Part shown: positions 11,929-24,026 of the stretch, one piece after another | Numbering within the stretch: the stretch's first letter is position 1 | How the letters are laid out: each line of letters opens with the position of its first letter | NCBI GenBank assembly: GCA_039619475.1 | Contig: CM077116.1 | Location: 202,887,117 to 202,951,116 of the forward strand | DNA from: Icerya purchasi | Lineage: Eukaryota; Arthropoda; Insecta; Hemiptera; Monophlebidae | Direction of reading: 5' to 3' | Length of the DNA stretch: 64,000 nt | Made by a program: the position numbers and the translations under genes | The notes under the pieces: model-generated | Seen by the model: only the letters and a program-made list of their open reading frames with translations | Told to the model about the DNA's origin: nothing | The model's database searches: none

Positions 11929-12150
11929 CCCTAGAAGGATAGGCCTAAAAAATACAGCGATAAAGGCTAGACCTCCGTAAAACTTACGAACATTTTTGAC
12001 GTCAAAGGATAGACCTCCGTAAAAATTACGAATAATTTTGAGGGAATCAATCACAATAAACACACAAATTCCGCGAAGGTAAGGCTATCATTATATTTGC
12101 TAAAATATGGCACCCCGTAATAATTACGGGGGTCTATCCGTCTAGGAAGG
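11929..12150. mobile_element. 222-bp piggyBac-like MITE with TTAA duplication
   Basis: The left end reads TTAA then 'ccctagaaggatag'. The right end reads 'ctatccgtctaggaagg' then TTAA (duplications at 11925-11928 and 12151-12154). The ends and the TTAA target match the piggyBac superfamily. Inside, a motif 'agacctccgtaaaa..ttacga' appears twice, near 11969 and 12009. A related palindromic 'cccgtaataattacggg' lies near 12115. No transposase remains. Confidence 0.8.
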
Positions 12151-12154
12151 TTAA

Positions 12155-13212
12155 TCTTGACAATTTCAAATCGGAAATAATGAAGTTTCAGATAATGTTT
12201 TTTTTTTTTTTTTTCAGGAAGTCTGTGGCAAAATTTCGCAGAGTTTTACAAGACTGCTTTACACTATTTCCCTTTTACTCTCAGTTCCACTATTAATAAA
12301 ACCAACTTTAACAATGTAACTACTATTCGATAATGTGTATAAAATCATTTTTGAAAAATCTTTTAGACTAAATATTTTCAACGCGTTGAGGGCGAATTAT
12401 GAAATTTAAAATCGCCAATTTAATAAATTTAAGTCACCGTCGCAAATAACGCGGAAATTAGCCAAAAATTTTAAGTAAAGTATCCGATTTTGTCAACTTA
12501 CTTTATATAGTACTTTACCTAAAATCAAATCAATTACGTGTCATTATTAGTTGAGAACCATCAAAGCAGACTTAAAAATACATCGAAATCTGATCAACCG
12601 TTACAAAAACATAACACAACTGTAAACAAATATCATTCTAATAGTAAATTTTTATGCATCAAGAAGATTGAAGAATATTGTATGTCGCCGTCTTAAAAAA
12701 ATTAATCATTTTGATGAATATAAGAGTATATATATATATATATATATATAAACAAAAATATTTATATAAAAAATTTTTTTTTTGCTTTTTTTAAAAGTAT
12801 TATATAATAAAGTACAAAATTAGCTGTAAATTTAAATTTTTTCATCTTTCGTAGGAAATAATTATTTATCCGATTTTGAAAAGTTTCAGAGAAAAAACCT
12901 TAAACTATCCTTCCACTTTTAATAATGCTGCTAACTTGTCGTTTCATGGTGTGATGATATTCCGAAGACTAAAGCTATTTTTTTAATTGTTATTATATTT
13001 AAATGTGGCGAGTTGCTTATTAAACGGTCTCAGCAAAACTTACCTTAGGAAGAGGAGCCTGAATTAATAATTAAAAATAACTGGACGAGGGAAGTTTAGG
13101 CGGAAAGTATTTTCCCATCAAATTAATTGGAATTCTGACATGATTTAGGTACATTTCCCATTTGGTAAATAACCCTTATACTTATTAACGTTAAGAGTGT
13201 ACATTCATGCTA
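12155..13212. other. AT-rich non-coding stretch
   Basis: Contains a (TA)n tract near 12725-12750 and poly-T near 12199-12215. No coding or repeat family was recognised. Confidence 0.4.
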
Positions 13213-13350
13213 ACGTGGTGTAGGACGTTAGATAGTTGAGTCCCGCTCAATTAGTATCTGGTTTGAATACCATTGCCGCGCACTGGAATTTCCAAAAATT
13301 TAATTTGCGCTGAATTAATGTCCATAGTTGACGCGATAAAAAAAAAAAAA
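13213..13350 (+). repeat. tRNA-derived SINE, copy B
   Basis: Same family as the copies at 3245, 16118 and 34643. It shows a head with 'gttagatagttgag', a B-box-like 'ggtttgaataccattgccg', 'cgcgcactgg', the body 'tttgcgctgaattaatgtcc' and 'atagttgacgcga', and then an A13 tail. It is the clearest plus-strand copy. Confidence 0.7.
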
Positions 13351-13598
13351 TACATTCATTTTTACAAACTTAAAAAAAGGAATATCTCATTCTGCGGTTT
13401 ATCTTCTATACCTTCCGAATGGTTTCTGTGACTTTTAAAAATTATTTCTCAGCAGTTTTGAAAACTGTCTAGTTTTCAAAGAATTAACGCGAAGATCCTT
13501 TCTTTAAGCTCCATTTTTAACAGTTACTCCTTTACTTGTTTCTATTCTTATCGTTAGACCCTTCTTTATGACCTTTATCTTATCACTGACACCTTTTC

Positions 13599-14533
13599 AG
13601 GCCGTGTACAAATTGGGCGTGAGCGTGCGTTTCGCATGGAATGGTTTTGATTTTCTTTAGCTGCGCGCAGATTTTAAATACTGTTTACAATATCGATAAT
13701 GTGATTAGTTGTGGTTTTACGTATTTTAATAAAGGAACAATTAATTATGGAAGTGGAAAAATAGTCGCTTTAATAGAATACGACGGACAAATACTATAAA
13801 AAGAATATGGTGGAAAAAAATTATTGTGATTAAAGCTTTATTTGTTTTAAAATAATTGTAATTATGCAAGAAAAGTATACAAAGTTTTTTTACAAATTGA
13901 AACATAAAAATTAAGTACATTTGGTAATAAAGTATTATTGGTAAAATTTAAATTCTAAACTTTGAATTTTAGTGAAATTTAAAAAAAACTTCAATAATTA
14001 TATAATGTATTAAAAGTTAAACCTTTCAAAGTGGTTTACATTAGAAATAAAAATTTCCAAATACAATATTTTTAATAAATCTTCATTTCATTTCTTCTAT
14101 TGAACTTTGACGCTTAAAGTTTGTTACAGATAGCGACATGTTTAGAAATATCACATCCACTAAATAAACGTTTATATACTCATTCTAGTGTATTCAAAAA
14201 ATGTGTTTTTATTATTTTTAACTTGAAGAAATAAATAGTAAAATTCTCCACAAATTTTTCTCATTCTATAAATTTCGTTTACTTTCTGCTTTTTTCTGTT
14301 AACATACGCTAATAATAAATAATTATCACAAATAAGTGATCTTTCAGTACCCATTAAAAATATAAAAATGATGGAATTGCAAAATAAAAATACGATATAA
14401 ACAAACAGCTACTGATAAATAAACGCACGCACGCACGTATCATTCATATTGGACACTTCCGCATTTGCTGCGCTACGGTGAGGTAATCTTCAAATCGCAC
14501 GCACCCATTGCACGTCTAATTTTGACACAGCCT
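13599..14533. mobile_element. Possible ~935-bp non-autonomous DNA element
   Basis: The left side 'aggccgtgtacaaattgggc' and the right side (reversed) 'aggctgtgtcaaaattagac' pair as inverted repeats. They continue through GC-richer 'gtgcgtgcg' blocks that stand out from the surrounding A/T. No target duplication could be read, and no transposase is visible inside. Confidence 0.45.
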
Positions 14534-15879
14534 TATGCTTATTAATATCAGGACAATTGACAATTACATTCAAAATAGTCAACTTTCACTTAATTCGTAA
14601 TGTAAACAATTGCAACTGTTCCCTTTTTCTTTTACTACGAAGTCTTTTGTGTCTATTTTTTTATCGCAACACTATTTGACATTGATAGTACACGATCATT
14701 AATTTAGCATCATTTCTATTGAAGTATCTGAAAATACCAGAAATCTAGTTGTGTATCGGGAACTTCAGCTTATCTGTTGTTTTTTTTCTTTTTTTTTTTT
14801 TTTTTAGTCAAACATTGCATGAATAAATTTTTAAAATATGTAATGTCATAAAAGCTTCCTGCAATTTATTATGCTGTGAAGATCTTATCACACTTAGTGC
14901 ACCCTAAGAGTCTTTAATCAGAGTAAATTAAACTACGGCGTTGTATTTGCTAAGGATTCCCTTCAAAAACATTTCTCCAAAAACTCGAATCCTTATAAAT
15001 CCTTAAATTAAGACATATTACCGAAAATATAAGATGATTCTCTATCGTTAGGCTAATATCAAACCAAAATTCCTTCCTTATTCATATTTAAAAAAAAAAA
15101 AAGTTTGTAATAAAGTATTGTAATTACTTTAATTTTATCCTCTTAGTCAGCAGTCTAATGAAAATTTAATCTAATTGAGGATTCGTTTAACCTAAAATGC
15201 ATTTTCTTTTGCTAAAAGGATAATTAAATACTAACTATAGTTTAAAGGCATACATCAGTGTTTATTAAAATTATTTCTGTGTTTTTACCTTGAAATTAAT
15301 AATGTTGAATGATATTAATACTGATTTGCTAATATAAACTTAAAGAACAGTATTCTTTTTAGTCAATCTTATTTTCAGTTTATCACGAAATTTTGTTATA
15401 TTCCTATTATATACAAGTTTTTACCGATAACGTAAAGTTCCGCGTTCAAAATAGTAATATTGATTCTGCATTAGGATCCATCATAAAACAATTAGTGTTA
15501 TTTTAAAAAATTATACTTTAATTATTTCGATTTGAATTTTTTTTGAAAATATTTATGAGTTAAAAAACCGAAATGATCATAATATTTCGTCGGAACTATT
15601 TTCTATTTATCAAAACTTTACTATTAGAGAGCTGCATACACACAAGCTGTGCATGTTTCGCCATACAGTTAAAGCGAAATATAACTAATGTGAAATTAAT
15701 AATTAATATAAATTTAATGTATTTAATGTAAAATAAGTAATATTAATATTTTTCACAATTCTTAATCTAGTTTTAATTTGATAACAAAAAGCATGTTTTA
15801 CAAGTAAAATTCAATTTAAAGTGCAAAATAATCTTAAAAAAAATGATTTCTTACAACCAAAAAATCTGAACACTTCTTT
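14534..15879. other. AT-rich non-coding stretch
   Basis: No gene, splice-flanked frame or clear repeat was seen. Confidence 0.4.
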
Positions 15880-16700
15880 TTTCCCCTCAATATGGCTACT
15901 ATTAATTTCTATACATTTTTGGTATTGATTTCACAAAATTTCATCCTTTGCGGTTTAAACTACATGCTAACTGCGTCTTGCAGTTCATCTTCTTGTAAAT
16001 GTCAAAAAAGTGAACCGTTTCGTGAATGCATATAAATAACATAGATAATCAGTTAATGTAACACCAGGGTGGAGGACCAGCTAAATTTATCATTTCTAAT
16101 GTAAAGTAACCTGTATCATGATGTAGTTGATTAAGCATTCGTGTTTCGTTCGTTTAACACCTGGTTTAAATCTTGATACCGCACATTGACGACTTCAAAA
16201 ATTTCACTCACGCTGGATTAACATATGTAGTTGATGTGCAAAAAAAAAACAACAAATTGATCAATTTTTGTTGCATTTGTTGAGTAAGGATTTGTTTCAA
16301 AAGTTACACATTTCAGTTTACGTTACAGTATCCTGCAGTTTTGATAGTGTTTTTATGGAAGAGAAAATTAATCAGCAAAAACCTTAGTAGAATGTGTTTG
16401 CTTAAACTCTTTTGCTCCTGGTGACTATAAATGTCCTATGGTAGAAACTATTGTTTCGATTCAACATTGGCACACAAAATTCACGCTTCATCTCCAAATA
16501 CTGTAAAAAGTTTTGAACAGAAAAGGCATGTTTTTAACAGCGTGTATCGGTCACATTTTTTGTTATGAAACTTTAGTATAATAAACAAACAATTCGGAAG
16601 CCGTAAATCGCATGATAAACTTCTTTTTTTCACTTGTTCTACACCACACTTGCCATTTTTTTTAAATGAAAGATTACGAAGTTTTAAACGGATCATATTC
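15880..16700 (-). pseudogene. Possible degraded transposase interrupted by a SINE
   Basis: The minus strand has an 'LFTVFGDEA' block (ORF end near 16485). It resembles the 'FSDEA' first-aspartate block of Tc1/mariner-like transposases. About 450 bp further on is a 'CIEINSSHIE'-like ending (near 15900) similar to their 'C...GGHIEHL' tails. SINE copy C lies between them. The similarity is weak and many stops intervene, so it may be coincidence. Confidence 0.25.
16118..16249 (+). repeat. tRNA-derived SINE, copy C
   Basis: A diverged copy of the same family. It shows the B-box-like 'ggtttaaatcttgatacc', 'gcacattgacgacttc', the body 'cacgctggattaacatatg', 'tagttgatgtgc' and an A-rich tail. Confidence 0.6.
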
Positions 16701-16735
16701 TAAATAGCATCTCGTAATTATCATTATCATTTTAT

Positions 16736-16736
16736 T

Positions 16737-16769
<33 letters not shown>

Positions 16770-17060
16770 TAAAAAATAACCTCGGTCCTTGTGCCTTTTA
16801 AAGGGCTCCGCCCCTTAACCTCGCCTGGAAGCACTCTCGGACCCCAGCTTTATTATTTCTATACTTCGTACAAAATGAGGAAAACTGACAACGTCAAACA
16901 ATCAGTTTTGTAGATAGAGTGACGTTGTCATTTCCCAGCAATTTATTTTGTCGGTGCTTTATCTTCCTATATATACAATATATGTAACGTTTTGGGACAA
17001 AAAAAGTGATGGGAGTCGGGCTAAGAATGACGTTATTAATATATTGGGCGTGTGCGTATG
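16736..17060. repeat. (TA)n tract followed by a GC hairpin; dispersed repeat, copy 1
   Basis: After a (TA)n tract (16736-16760) comes 'aagggctccgcccctt' (16801-16816), a GC-rich hairpin. Further on are 'ctttattatttctatac' and 'gtacaaaatgag'. The same order (TA tract, GC hairpin, then 'tgtataaaatgatc') recurs at 50.57-50.68 kb, so this is a repeat family of unknown class. An inverted pair 'tgacaacgtca' / 'tgacgttgtca' (16888 and 16920) adds a second stem. The right edge is arbitrary. Confidence 0.5.
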
Positions 17061-18136
17061 AGTGAATATGCAAAAATTGAAAACTATTTTACATATTTAA
17101 TTTTTATTGTAGAACGAAGAAACTTTAAAGAAACTTATGTTAAAGGTGAGAAAAAAGAGGCATAAAATATAAAATGATAATATGGAAAAAGCAAAGATAA
17201 TGAAAATTAAAGTATAAACGGAAAAATACTGAAGGAAGTGAATTAATGCACGCGTTTAGGATACAAAGCTAATATAAGACAAGAAAAGTGAAAAAAAAAG
17301 TTATAATTTTATTTGTAACTATTAGTATTGGTTCGCCTTGCTGTGCAATTGCAAAAAAATTTAAATGATTTTTGTCGTTCTATTAATTATTTGAATAACT
17401 ACAGTATTTTCAATGAATTTCTTTATTTACATAGGTATATTACACATTGGGATTCCGTTTCTAAATAAACGAGTTATTTGTTCATTTGACAATTATTGTT
17501 AGGCCCTAAATGAGAACACCCAACTCTTTTTCGTGACTTAATTTATTACAAAAAGATTTTGGTACCTCAGGATAAATCAGCAAAAACAATATATCGTCAT
17601 TCAATATGTACCGACATGATAACTCTGCCAAAATATTTTATTTTTTGAATTTATTAAAGTGAAAATTAATGTACTCAGCTACCAAACTTTAGATAGACTG
17701 AAAATGAGGTCGTTCGCAAAATTCAAGTCACTACTCAAGTTTGTAGAGCTTGGAATAGCTAGATTTCAGAGCAATAACGGAAAATAAAAAGTACGAGACC
17801 AACCTTACTACTTTCAAGTGAAAAAAATCTACATAGGTTTAGATAAAATTAGCTGTGTAAGTTGTGTAGTTTTCACTACTGCTGACCTGGTAGTTCCCAG
17901 GTTGAAATGAAAAAAAAATGTATTTTCCGCGTTACTGCGATGATATCGTTAAACTTCGAATATAATCAAGTTCACACATCATAGGTTTACTTATTACAAA
18001 GATAATTTTATTCATTAAATTAACACAGATAGTTGCAACAAAATACAGAAAGTTTATTTTGCGAAGTAATGTTATATCAAATTTGATGTTTTCTAATATT
18101 TCAAAAAGTTAAAAATAAAGCATTATTTTAACTTTC
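17061..18136. other. AT-rich non-coding stretch
   Basis: No exon or known repeat was recognised. It lies in the long interval between RIC3 exon 6 and the 9.2-kb exon candidate. Confidence 0.4.
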
Positions 18137-18333
18137 TTACAAGGAGACCCTACGGCCTCGAGGAAACGAATTTTAATGATTTTTGGTGTGGTGGTATATA
18201 GTATACCATGTGGACATACTATATGTAAAATAATAAGATGCAATATTCAAATATAATCAAGAAAAATGAACTTAAAGTTTGTTCAACACTTTATGTACAG
18301 ATACATGTACATCATATAACATTTTGCTTGAAA

Positions 18334-18427
18334 ATGCCCTGGCGTAAGTGGTAACGTTCATAACGGTTACACTTATATGTGTAGGTTCGAATCTAGCTGT
18401 GTACACTTAACTTTTTTTTCTTTTTTT
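18334..18427 (+). ncRNA. tRNA-like pol III promoter unit, left arm
   Basis: 'tggcgtaagtgg' matches an A box with one extra base. 'ggttcgaatct' (18384-18394) matches a B box at about the spacing found in tRNA genes. Oligo-T runs follow at 18410-18427, a pol III stop signal. The acceptor stem does not pair, so it is not a functional tRNA gene. It reads toward the centre of the element. Confidence 0.5.
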
Positions 18428-18840
18428 AAATGTATAAGTACAAGTACTTATAATTAATTTAATTATTAGAAAAGTAAATAAATAATTCATTTATTTACTC
18501 ATTCATTTCTCTTTTTATTACTTTTTGATTTTTTTAATGATTTTTTATCATAAATTTCATTTTTAGTATTACACTTCTAATATTTTTATAATTTTACTTT
18601 TCATTAAAGTTATTACTATTTGAATATAATAAAAAAAAAATGTACTTTAATTCTTACGATAGTTAAAGATTGATCTAGCTGTGAATAATTTTTTTTATTT
18701 GTACACGAATACTTATAATTTATTTATTCAAGTTTAATTTTTAGTGGAATAGCAGAAATTAAATTAATGAAATAAATAAAAAGCATTGAAAAAATAAATA
18801 AGTAATTAAGAAATAAATGAATTAATTATAAGAATTGATA

Positions 18841-18940
18841 AAAAAAAAAAAAAAAAAAGTAAGTACACGCACAGCAAAATTCGAACCCGCGTATACGAGT
18901 GCTGTAAACGTTATCACTTAGGCCACAGCATTTTCCAGCG
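18841..18940 (-). ncRNA. tRNA-like pol III promoter unit, right arm
   Basis: On the minus strand, 'tggcctaagtga' (A-box-like) and 'ggttcgaattt' (B-box-like) are followed by T18 (the A run at 18841-18858 on the plus strand). It mirrors the left unit and also points inward. A T-arm-like stem 'gcggg..tttgc' with wobble pairs can form, but an acceptor stem cannot. Confidence 0.5.
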
Positions 18941-19124
18941 GAATGTTATATAACTTACATATAACCTATACATAAAGTGTTGAGTAAACTTTGAGTTCGT
19001 TTTTATCGACTATATTTAAGTATTGCATTTAATATTTAACACATAGTATATCCACATAGGATACTACCAGCCCACCAAAATCCATTGAAATTCGTTTCCC
19101 CAAGGCCGTAGAGTCTCCTTGTTA

Positions 19125-20472
19125 AATAAATTTATTATTTTATTTTCGCTCATTTGACTCAGCTTTCGTTTCTCCTTGATCAGTCAATGCGGGTCATTAC
19201 ATTGCCTTCATTATCAGTCGTCTTTAGTCAAGTTCGACTAGTGTGAACTATCTTTGATGAGTCTATCAAATTTCAGGGTCTGCACATCTTCTGACTCTGA
19301 AAATCAAATTCTCGTACCAGCCAGATCATTTTGCCAAAGGTCTTTACATTTTTTCTAGCATTGTCTTTCTAAACTTAATTATTTTCTCTAGAGGTTTTCA
19401 CTGATGCGTCGGGCTGTGTGAGCAAAGAAACGTAGGATACACAATTGAAAAATTTTCTGCCCATTTTTTGACAAATCGGGATTCGTTCTATGCGCTGTCC
19501 GAGGTATTTAGAACATACATATCCACGTCCTGACATCTCTTAACTTCAGCCTTCATAGTCGACATTTGAGCATCATATTAAACTTCTTACATAATATGTT
19601 CCGTATATTATTGCCACGTTAGTTTTACTATCGCTGTTTTTACTCGTTATATCATCTCACTATCTTATGTTCAAAATGTGGCAATTAAGGTGGCGTTGAA
19701 TTTTCGTTACAATTATCCCAAAAACAAAACTAGAATTTTATGGTACATGTTGCCGCTTAAAGACAATAATAAAAAATAAATAAACGTTTTAAACAAACGA
19801 ACGGGCGCGATGTGTGTGTATGTCTGTGTGTATTTTTATTGAAAATAGGATTTTGTGACGAGTCGGCATTTGAATAAATAATATGGAATTGTAATTTTTA
19901 AATTTTGAACATATTTGGTCAAATTTTTTAAAATTTCTATAGCAATTTAAAGATATACGAAATGTTAACACCCTTAATAGTAAGTTTATTCATATAATTA
20001 AAGATAATTTTGATTTTTAATCAAGAAAGTATTAGTGCGACCTTTACCGGTAACAATACATTGCCAACTTGTTTCTACTGTTATCAATTCATTAGATTAT
20101 TATTTCAAAATTAATATAGCTTTTTGTTTTATTTTTTTTTTTAAATATCCGTACACATACTTTATTATAGTTTCGCAAATATTTTAAATGTATTTTACGT
20201 AATATTAAAAAGTAATTATACTTTGAGCGATTCTAAAGGGGGATAGGTCAATATTATACTATAAATGTAAACGAAAATGCATAATTATCTATAATGAAGC
20301 AGCGGAAAAGTTTCTTGTTGTTATATGAAATTTAATGCATCTATATTTGTAAGCGCAAAACATATACAACAGGAAAAATGAATTTCCACATGCAAGACGT
20401 CTCTACTACAAAAGAAAAAAGAAAAAAAAAAAAAAAGAAAAAAAAAGAAAAAATATTGAATTGGAACCTAAC
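19125..20472. other. Non-coding stretch, low-copy appearance
   Basis: The part at about 19150-19560 is less A/T-biased than its surroundings and contains a 'VFTDASG' reading (near 19395, plus strand) reminiscent of an RNase H start. Stops interrupt it quickly and no family call is made. The rest is A/T runs, including a poly-A/G tract near 20405-20455 just downstream of RIC3 exon 6. Confidence 0.35.
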
Positions 20473-20591
20473 CTCATTAGTTCGAGACTTTGAATATGAC
20501 TGAGAGACCGAACTCATTCTTTTAACTATACGATCCATCGCCGCTTCGGTCTCTGCAAGACGCTTTCTTAATCGTTCAATTTCTACATCCC
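20473..20591 (-). CDS. ric-3: RIC3 homologue, exon 6 (coiled-coil segment)
   Basis: The acceptor 'ttctttcag' precedes 20591 and the donor GAG/gttagg follows 20473. The exon enters in phase 1 and leaves in phase 0, matching exon 5. It encodes a heptad-like stretch beginning GDVEIERLRKRLAETEAAMD and continuing through IVKRMSSVSQS. This corresponds to the conserved coiled coil of RIC3 proteins, where 'L..L.ETEAAME..' is characteristic. In RIC3 this segment follows the second membrane helix and takes part in receptor folding or assembly. The intron before it is about 10 kb. The intron after it cannot be closed here: the next candidate exon (9256) needs phase 1 entry, so an exon is missing. Confidence 0.8.
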
Positions 20592-23500
20592 CTGAAAGAA
20601 CTTAGGCTCTTTTAGCAGAGATTGTGTATTATAAATATATAAACACGCGCGTGTGTGTTGTGTGCATGTATAGGTTATATATATCGCATTTATATATAGA
20701 AATTTTACATTTCCCAACTTTTTTTTGAAATACAATAACACGGTTTTCAAACGATATATAACAATCGAGCCTATTAATTTTACAGAATGGAACATTGTAA
20801 CAATGAAACAAGATATTAACTGCATAAAAGTAAAATGAAATGATTGGAATATGTCTTGCGTTTTAAACGATAATTTTTCGCCTGATACATGTATTTACAA
20901 GATTACTTACTGATTATTAGTCTGAAAGTATGATAAATTATTGCTGTGGTCAATTTTCTATTTGTAATACAAGTGCAGTAACAGTGCTATAAAATTAAGC
21001 AATCGTATACTGATAATTTTCATTATATGCTTTCGAAAAAAAAAAAGACAACAAACATCATACACAGACCGCAAAATTGTGCTTCCATAATTTTAATAGT
21101 AATTAAAATATATTTATAAAGCCATTTATTACCAATTATAATGGTCAATTGATTAAAATGGAAGAAAAGGTTACTTTTTTACAAAGTGCAACAAAACAGA
21201 AAGATAATAACTTCACAGACGAACAATTTGCGTCGGAAGGAAATTAAAATAGCGTTCAACTTTTGCCTTCATTTCTTGTGCATCGATATTTTTTAAATTT
21301 ACTTTCATCCCTCTAAACTTGTTTCGTTTTTTTTTTATATATTGATGATTTTGTTTAAGAATTCACGATGTATTATTATTATCGACATGACTGCCGAGCT
21401 AATAGTTAATAGTCGCATGGAAGACGATGAAAAGTCATTATCATAAGCACAAGTCACACAAACTTGAACTGCGTTCGTATCGTGATAACATTCAGTTTCG
21501 AGTGTAATAGATAGAATAACAGAATTAATGTGCCCCATTAAATTAAATTTATGATTTTATGGTTCGAATAAATATAATTAATTTCTTATTTTATCAATAT
21601 ATAAATGTACATTACCGTTACGATATCTAAATTTTCGTATTGTAAACTGGTTAAAATTATTAAATTGTTACAAATTCTTCTATATTTTAACTGAGAACTG
21701 TGTTAATAATTTAAAAAAATATGATATACGTTATTCTCTGTACATTGCGTTTTACTTAGTTTTTAGATTTGACAATATTTCAATACAAGTCTGGTTAATT
21801 GACTGGAAAAATAATTACCAAACGTGAACATACGGAGATAAATTTAAGCAAGGTAATTAAGCTGCATGCTCGAGCAGCAAAATTAGAATCATAAATGTAA
21901 ATAGAAGTGTGCTTTAATAAATAAATATGATGCTATATTCTGATTGTTTACTATTATTTTAAATAATCCCATTGGACAAAATAAACAGTGACAAAACAAT
22001 TGTAGTTTATCATATATATGCTTTCGCATGCGGTATATATATATTTTTTTTTTTTCGTTGAAATAATTTTTTAGTGGTTTAATTTTTATCGCAAACAAAA
22101 CAAATAAAAAACTATTCGGCTCTTTCTATATTATTAAATAACTTTGACTCCTATTTTAAATTTACGTCGGAACAAAATTTGAAAATTTTTCAGTTCATTG
22201 TATAGTTCAGTCGCAAAACAACGCTTGCATGCAATAAAACATCAGTTTTTGAAATGTAGTTTTGTTATCCCCCCCTCCCCTCAATTTTCGTCACACGAAA
22301 TCTCACTACAATATGATTTTCACCACAATTTTCATCCTAATTTCACTACTTATTTTTTATAGTTACTTTGCTCATTTTATTACCAAATTTAGCCCCTTCT
22401 TTCTTTCAGTTAATACACGTTAACATTTCAATATCGACCGAAAAGAAGTGGTTGATGAGATTTAAGTTCCTCTGGTATTAATCTTTATTTTGCGCTATGC
22501 AACGGATAGAACATACTGAACTTAAAATACATTTGAAATCATTAAGTTATTGTAATAATAATAATCTATTTAATGTTTTTTCATTTTGTCTATGGTACGT
22601 CATTGTTGCAAAAATTTACGATATATTTTTAATCGTTATCCGGAGAAAAAAAAGAGGAAAACTATGTATATTATAGAAATAGTTTAAAACGAAACAATTA
22701 ATTTTAACAAAATTTCTAATCAACTCGATCCCCCCGTCATTATTAACGCATTTTTCTTCTTATGCGTGCATAAACAATGCTCTATTCTGTAAACACGTTT
22801 TGGACTGATTGTATAAAAGCGTTGCACGCATAAGGCGCGAGTTATCATGAAACGATTGCTGTCGATTTTTTCTTCATAATATCATTCTGGTGTCGATTAA
22901 TGTTTCATATTTAGATAAGAAAATGGTTCTAGTCTTCGACTTCCCATCGAACTCACCAGGGGGTTACATTTCAAAAGAAATCCATATGAAAGTATCGAAG
23001 AAATCGAAACAGATGTGGTCCATCTTGGAGCCTGTTTAGTATTTTAAAAAAGCAATTTCTGGCAAGCGCTTCGAAACCTGGAGAGCAGTAGTAAACACCA
23101 TGTGCGCTTAAATGAGACGATTCAGAATAAAAAAAAAAAAAAAAAGCGTTAATTCTTAAACTTCTTTTTAGCTATTCTACAGATGTAATCTCAAAATGTT
23201 TGCGACAAATTGCGTATATATACACACTTATTAATTATGTTATTTTAATAAGTCCATTGTAAAATACATTAAAAATACTGATCACCACTTAAGAGAAAAC
23301 AGTGCTTCAGCTTACTTAACCGTCATAAGTCACCCATACAGTAGCTATGATAGTGTTTAAAATATGAAAAAAATTATTGATCAACCGTTTACCTTTAACC
23401 AAAATTTTTAAATAAAAGAAAAATGAAAAGAACAAAAGCTCAGAACACAAAAAAAATGTGTAATCATGAGAGTATATTATCGTGAGCTATAACTGACCTT

Positions 23501-24026
23501 CAATAGTATTATAGTTTGTAGTACACTATTGTGCGAATTGATTGTACAAGCTAGACAAATAAAAAGTCGATTAATTAGTGAAGAACTGAATTAGAGATTG
23601 TTGTTGGTGAGCATTTCAATCGAGTTTTATGCAAGAAATCTGAGAAATTTTAGAAATTTCTTCAAGGGTATAACAAGCTAAACCCTACCTTGAAATTTGA
23701 ATAAGAATCCAAAAAGCTGGCCTATAGTAAATTGAACTTTACGCTTTTTAATTTTCCTCGCTGAAAAAATTTTCAGTCACTTTTGAATATTAGTTTTATC
23801 TTTGATTTAATATTCTTGAATTTAAAAATTATTTTTCTTTACAATATTCTAATCGCAGTTACATACGTTACATTATTTTTGAAAATTCGATATGATAAAA
23901 TATTTGTAATAAATGTAAAAAGGTACTGACAAATAACAATTGGTGTTTTACATTACAAGATAAGTTTAAGAAAATAACAGAAAAATTGTAATTTATTAAT
24001 GAATTACATCTGGATTAGATTAGTAA
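20592..24026. other. Intronic AT-rich stretch (RIC3 intron)
   Basis: Part of the ~10-kb intron between RIC3 exons 5 and 6. No other gene was recognised. At 22720-23130 a plus-strand reading with 'YESIEEIETDV' faintly resembles a mariner C-terminus but is too broken to call. Poly-A lies at 23130-23146. Confidence 0.45.

Larger units (their letters stand above)
18140..19121. mobile_element. 982-bp palindromic element with TTA duplication and tRNA-like promoters in both arms
   Basis: Inverted repeats of about 270-285 bp run inward from 'caaggagaccctacggcctc' (left) and its diverged reverse at 19100-19121. TTA flanks both ends (18137-18139 and 19122-19124). A 3-bp TWA duplication is typical of PIF/Harbinger-type transposition, although the terminal bases are unusual for that group. 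Each arm carries a tRNA-like A box and B box followed by an oligo-T run (listed separately). The centre is A/T-rich with no ORF. The arms differ at many positions, so the copy is old. Confidence 0.75.

Noticed and set aside
18334..18427. A functional tRNA gene
   Set aside because: A and B boxes are present but the acceptor stem does not pair and the anticodon arm is poor. Kept only as a tRNA-like promoter unit.
19380..19560. RNase H-like 'VFTDASG' reading
   Set aside because: A single short match with stops close by. It may be a decayed retroelement but cannot be supported.
22720..23130. Mariner-like transposase tail ('YESIEEIETDV')
   Set aside because: Only one short block resembles the family. 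The surrounding frames are too broken and no terminal repeats were found.
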